This document shows, piece after piece, positions 33,808 to 35,703 of a stretch of 35,703 nt of DNA. This DNA comes from Bacillus sp. RO2. Lineage in GTDB: Bacteria; Bacillota; Bacilli; Bacillales; Bacillaceae_I. The position numbers and the translations under genes are program-made. Location of the stretch: NCBI RefSeq assembly GCF_012911845.1, contig NZ_JAAXCU010000034.1:1-35703 (forward strand), given 5' to 3'. The notes beneath the pieces were generated by a model. The model was not told where the DNA came from, made no database searches, and saw only the letters and a list, made by a program, of their open reading frames with translations. Every line of letters starts with the position of its first letter. Positions within the stretch are counted from its first letter, which is position 1.

Positions 33808-34072
33808 GGTGTTTAACAGACCTTTTTAAAAGTAAAGTTTTCCGCTTTTTCCATTCATCACTGTGTTAGTAAAATGAATTCATGGATACAATAGTACGGA
33901 CCCATCTTTTAAAATATCCATACATAACCAAAGTATTATTATTAGAAATGTTAGGCTAAAATGTGGTAAAATGCAGTACATAACTATTTTTTAAAAGTGA
34001 TGAGATTTTCTCATTTTATAGGAAACCAGCCGATGGATGGGAAAAGAGAGAAATGATAAGGGGTGAAACAAT

Positions 34073-35341
34073 TTGTTTAAATTTAATGACGAAAAAGGAC
34101 AATTGAAGTGTTCTTTCTGCGGGAAAACACAAGATCAAGTTCGTAAACTTGTAGCAGGTCCAGGCGTATACATATGTGATGAATGTATTGAACTTTGTAC
34201 GGAAATCGTAGAAGAAGAGTTGGGTACAGAGGAAGAAGTAGAATTTAAAGACGTTCCAAAACCAAAAGAAATTCGTGATATTTTAGACGAATATGTTATT
34301 GGTCAGGAGTCTGCGAAGAAATCTTTATCTGTTGCGGTGTATAACCACTATAAGCGTATTAACTCTAACAGTAAGATTGATGATGTAGAGCTTGCAAAGA
34401 GTAATATTGCCATGATCGGACCAACTGGTAGTGGTAAAACTCTTCTTGCTCAAACACTTGCAAGAATTCTGAATGTACCATTTGCGATTGCAGATGCGAC
34501 TTCCTTAACAGAAGCTGGTTATGTTGGGGAAGATGTAGAAAATATTCTGCTAAAACTGATTCAAGCTGCTGATTATGATGTAGAGAAAGCGGAAAAAGGT
34601 ATCATTTACATCGATGAAATTGATAAAGTAGCGCGTAAATCTGAAAATCCGTCCATCACTCGTGATGTATCTGGTGAAGGTGTACAGCAAGCGCTATTGA
34701 AAATTCTTGAAGGTACTGTAGCAAGCGTTCCTCCTCAAGGTGGGCGTAAGCACCCGCATCAAGAATTCATCCAAATCGATACGACCAACATCCTATTTAT
34801 TTGCGGTGGTGCATTTGACGGAATCGAGCAAATCATCAAACGCCGTCTAGGTAAAAAGGTTATCGGTTTCGGTACTGCGGAAACAAAAGCGGATGATTTA
34901 GAGCAAAAAGAATTGCTTGGAAAAGTATTGCCGGAAGATTTACTTCGTTTCGGTTTAATTCCGGAATTCATCGGACGTCTTCCAGTTACAGCGAGCTTAA
35001 TGCCGCTTGATGAGGATGCTCTAATTGAAATCCTTACAAAACCTAAGAATGCACTTGTAAAGCAATATCAAAAAATGCTTGATCTCGATAATGTGGAACT
35101 TGAGTTTGAAGATGGTGCATTATCTGAGATTGCGAAAAAAGCAATTGAGAGAAAAACTGGTGCACGTGGATTGAGATCTATCATTGAAGGACTCATGCTT
35201 GACGTGATGTATGAACTGCCTTCTCGTGAGGATATCAAGAAGTGTGTGATTACAGCTGAAACGGTTGCTGACAATGTAGCGCCGAAGTTAATTTTAGATG
35301 ATGGGTCTGAGTTGAAACAAGACGAAAAGACTTCTGCATAA
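34073..35341 (+). CDS. clpX: ATP-dependent Clp protease ATP-binding subunit ClpX
   Basis: ClpX unfolds substrates and feeds them to ClpP. The 422 residues are standard. The N-terminal zinc domain has [30 protein letters not shown] (four cysteines); Walker A is GPTGSGKT; the pore loop is GYVGEDVEN; Walker B is IIYIDEIDK; the ClpP-docking IGF loop is in KKVIGFG; and sensor 2 is KTGARGLRS. The start is TTG with AAGGGGTGA upstream and gives [10 protein letters not shown]. It follows tig; in B. subtilis lonB comes next, but here the next stretch is repeats. Confidence 0.98.
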   Translation: MFKFNDEKGQLKCSFCGKTQDQVRKLVAGPGVYICDECIELCTEIVEEELGTEEEVEFKDVPKPKEIRDILDEYVIGQESAKKSLSVAVYNHYKRINSNSKIDDVELAKSNIAMIGPTGSGKTLLAQTLARILNVPFAIADATSLTEAGYVGEDVENILLKLIQAADYDVEKAEKGIIYIDEIDKVARKSENPSITRDVSGEGVQQALLKILEGTVASVPPQGGRKHPHQEFIQIDTTNILFICGGAFDGIEQIIKRRLGKKVIGFGTAETKADDLEQKELLGKVLPEDLLRFGLIPEFIGRLPVTASLMPLDEDALIEILTKPKNALVKQYQKMLDLDNVELEFEDGALSEIAKKAIERKTGARGLRSIIEGLMLDVMYELPSREDIKKCVITAETVADNVAPKLILDDGSELKQDEKTSA

Positions 35342-35344
35342 CCA

Positions 35345-35379
35345 CAAAAAAGCACTTTCCTACGGGAGAGTGCTTTTTT
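35345..35379 (+). terminator. Rho-independent terminator after clpX
   Basis: AAAAAAGCACT pairs with AGTGCTTTTTT; A and T runs on both sides make it bidirectional. Confidence 0.93.
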
Positions 35380-35402
35380 GAATGAAGAAACACATAAACA
35401 CC

Positions 35403-35450
35403 GTTGATTTCCGTTCCAGGCGCTTTGCTTGCCTGCGGGCGGTCCGTGAG
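35403..35450 (-). repeat. GC-rich element, subfamily B, truncated (minus orientation)
   Basis: GTTGATTTCCGTTCCAGG and CTTGCCTGCGGGCGGTCC match the copy at 7801 for 48 bp, then the similarity stops at 35450. Confidence 0.85.
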
Positions 35451-35510
35451 ATTCCTAACAATACTTCATTGCCACTTAAAACTTATATCATATAATACTT
35501 GGAAATTTGA

Positions 35511-35585
35511 GCTGTTGATTGGAGCAAAAGGCGAAGACTCCTGAGGGAGATAGCGCTAGGTGGAGACCCCGCAGGAGTAGCCGAG
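35511..35585 (+). repeat. GC-rich element, subfamily A, truncated
   Basis: It begins GCTGTTGATTGGAGC with an intact left arm and keeps GGCGAAGACTCC and GGTGGAGACCCCGCAGG, then ends abruptly after GCCGAG. The remaining ~50 bp, including the right arm, are missing. Confidence 0.88.
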
Positions 35586-35598
35586 TTATCATGAACGA

Positions 35599-35696
35599 AA
35601 CTAGCTCCTTACTCGTAAAATCGTAGGTTAATTTGGTTAGAATGTTTACTGGAAAAACCAAACCAAATCAGAGCTACATTACGGAAGGAGCTAGTT
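35599..35696. promoter_or_regulatory. Inverted repeat that would hide the ribosome site of the next gene
   Basis: AACTAGCTCCTT (35599-35610) is the exact complement of AAGGAGCTAGTT (35685-35696), which holds the ribosome site (GGAAGGAG) of an ATG at 35700. A second pair, ATTTGGTT (35631-35638) and AACCAAAT (35661-35668), is nested inside. RNA started upstream would fold and hide the ribosome site; RNA started inside would not. Confidence 0.7.
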
Positions 35697-35699
35697 ATT

Positions 35700-35703
35700 A
35701 TGA
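35700..35703 (+). other. Probable start of the next gene, cut by the window edge
   Basis: An ATG at 35700-35702 lies 9 bases after the ribosome site GGAAGGAG (35683-35690). Nothing of the product can be read. It could be lonB, expected here in B. subtilis, or a transposase. Confidence 0.45.

Noticed and set aside
33599-33829. 76-aa plus-strand ORF between tig and clpX
   Set aside because: It spans the tig terminator and the repeat element and has no ribosome site.

Overview
The window is a stretch of core chromosome from a low-GC, spore-forming Gram-positive of the Bacillaceae (Bacillus or a close relative). The proteins match Bacillus subtilis families almost gene for gene, and the order rnhC-zapA-cvpA-polX-mutS2-yshE-lcfA-fadR-fadB-etfB-etfA-trxA-uvrC-lysC-yslB-sdhCAB-ysmA-gerE-ysmB-racE-gerM-rph-ysnA-ysnB-ysoA-tig-clpX is the one I recall for B. 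subtilis. The sporulation and germination genes gerE and gerM confirm a spore former. Species cannot be fixed from sequence alone.

Layout. 1-547 is a 52-bp tandem array, followed by a decayed GC-rich repeat. 700-1060 holds a compact type I toxin-antitoxin-like locus: a 31-codon membrane peptide, a LexA-type box over its promoter and a convergent antisense RNA. 1101-7715 holds RNase HIII (minus strand), then zapA, cvpA, polX, mutS2, a DUF350 gene and a tiny membrane ORF. 8258-9930 is a K+/H+ antiporter pair (khtT-khtU). 10063-15317 is the fatty-acid degradation block: acyl-CoA ligase, FadR with a perfect operator, enoyl-CoA hydratase and both electron-transfer flavoprotein subunits. 15718-19975 holds trxA, uvrC and lysC, the last behind a lysine riboswitch. 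20280-24226 holds yslB (minus) and the sdhCAB operon. 24636-30137 holds ysmA, gerE, ysmB, racE, gerM, rph, rdgB/ysnA and ysnB. 30218-30535 holds a tRNA-Arg with its promoter and a duplicated tRNA 5' fragment. 30660-30960 is a second 52-bp array. 31064-35341 holds ysoA, tig and clpX. The last 120 bases look like the edge of something inserted behind clpX.

How the genes work together. lcfA activates fatty acids, fadB hydrates enoyl-CoA, and EtfBA takes electrons from acyl-CoA dehydrogenase. FadR represses this set and, from its own operator, itself. SdhCAB feeds succinate electrons to menaquinone. PolX, MutS2, UvrC and RNase HIII are DNA/RNA maintenance functions; tig and clpX handle protein folding and turnover.

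The unusual layer is intergenic. Almost every large gap holds either (a) a ~127-bp GC-rich element with paired ends, in two subfamilies, three times as inverted pairs, once inside the etfBA operon and once between the lysine riboswitch and lysC; or (b) a short tandem array of period 52, 20-21, 41 or 52 bp, all close to whole multiples of the DNA helical turn. These repeats, the SOS-linked small toxin locus, the split tRNA duplication and the 3' junction are the parts most worth a second look.
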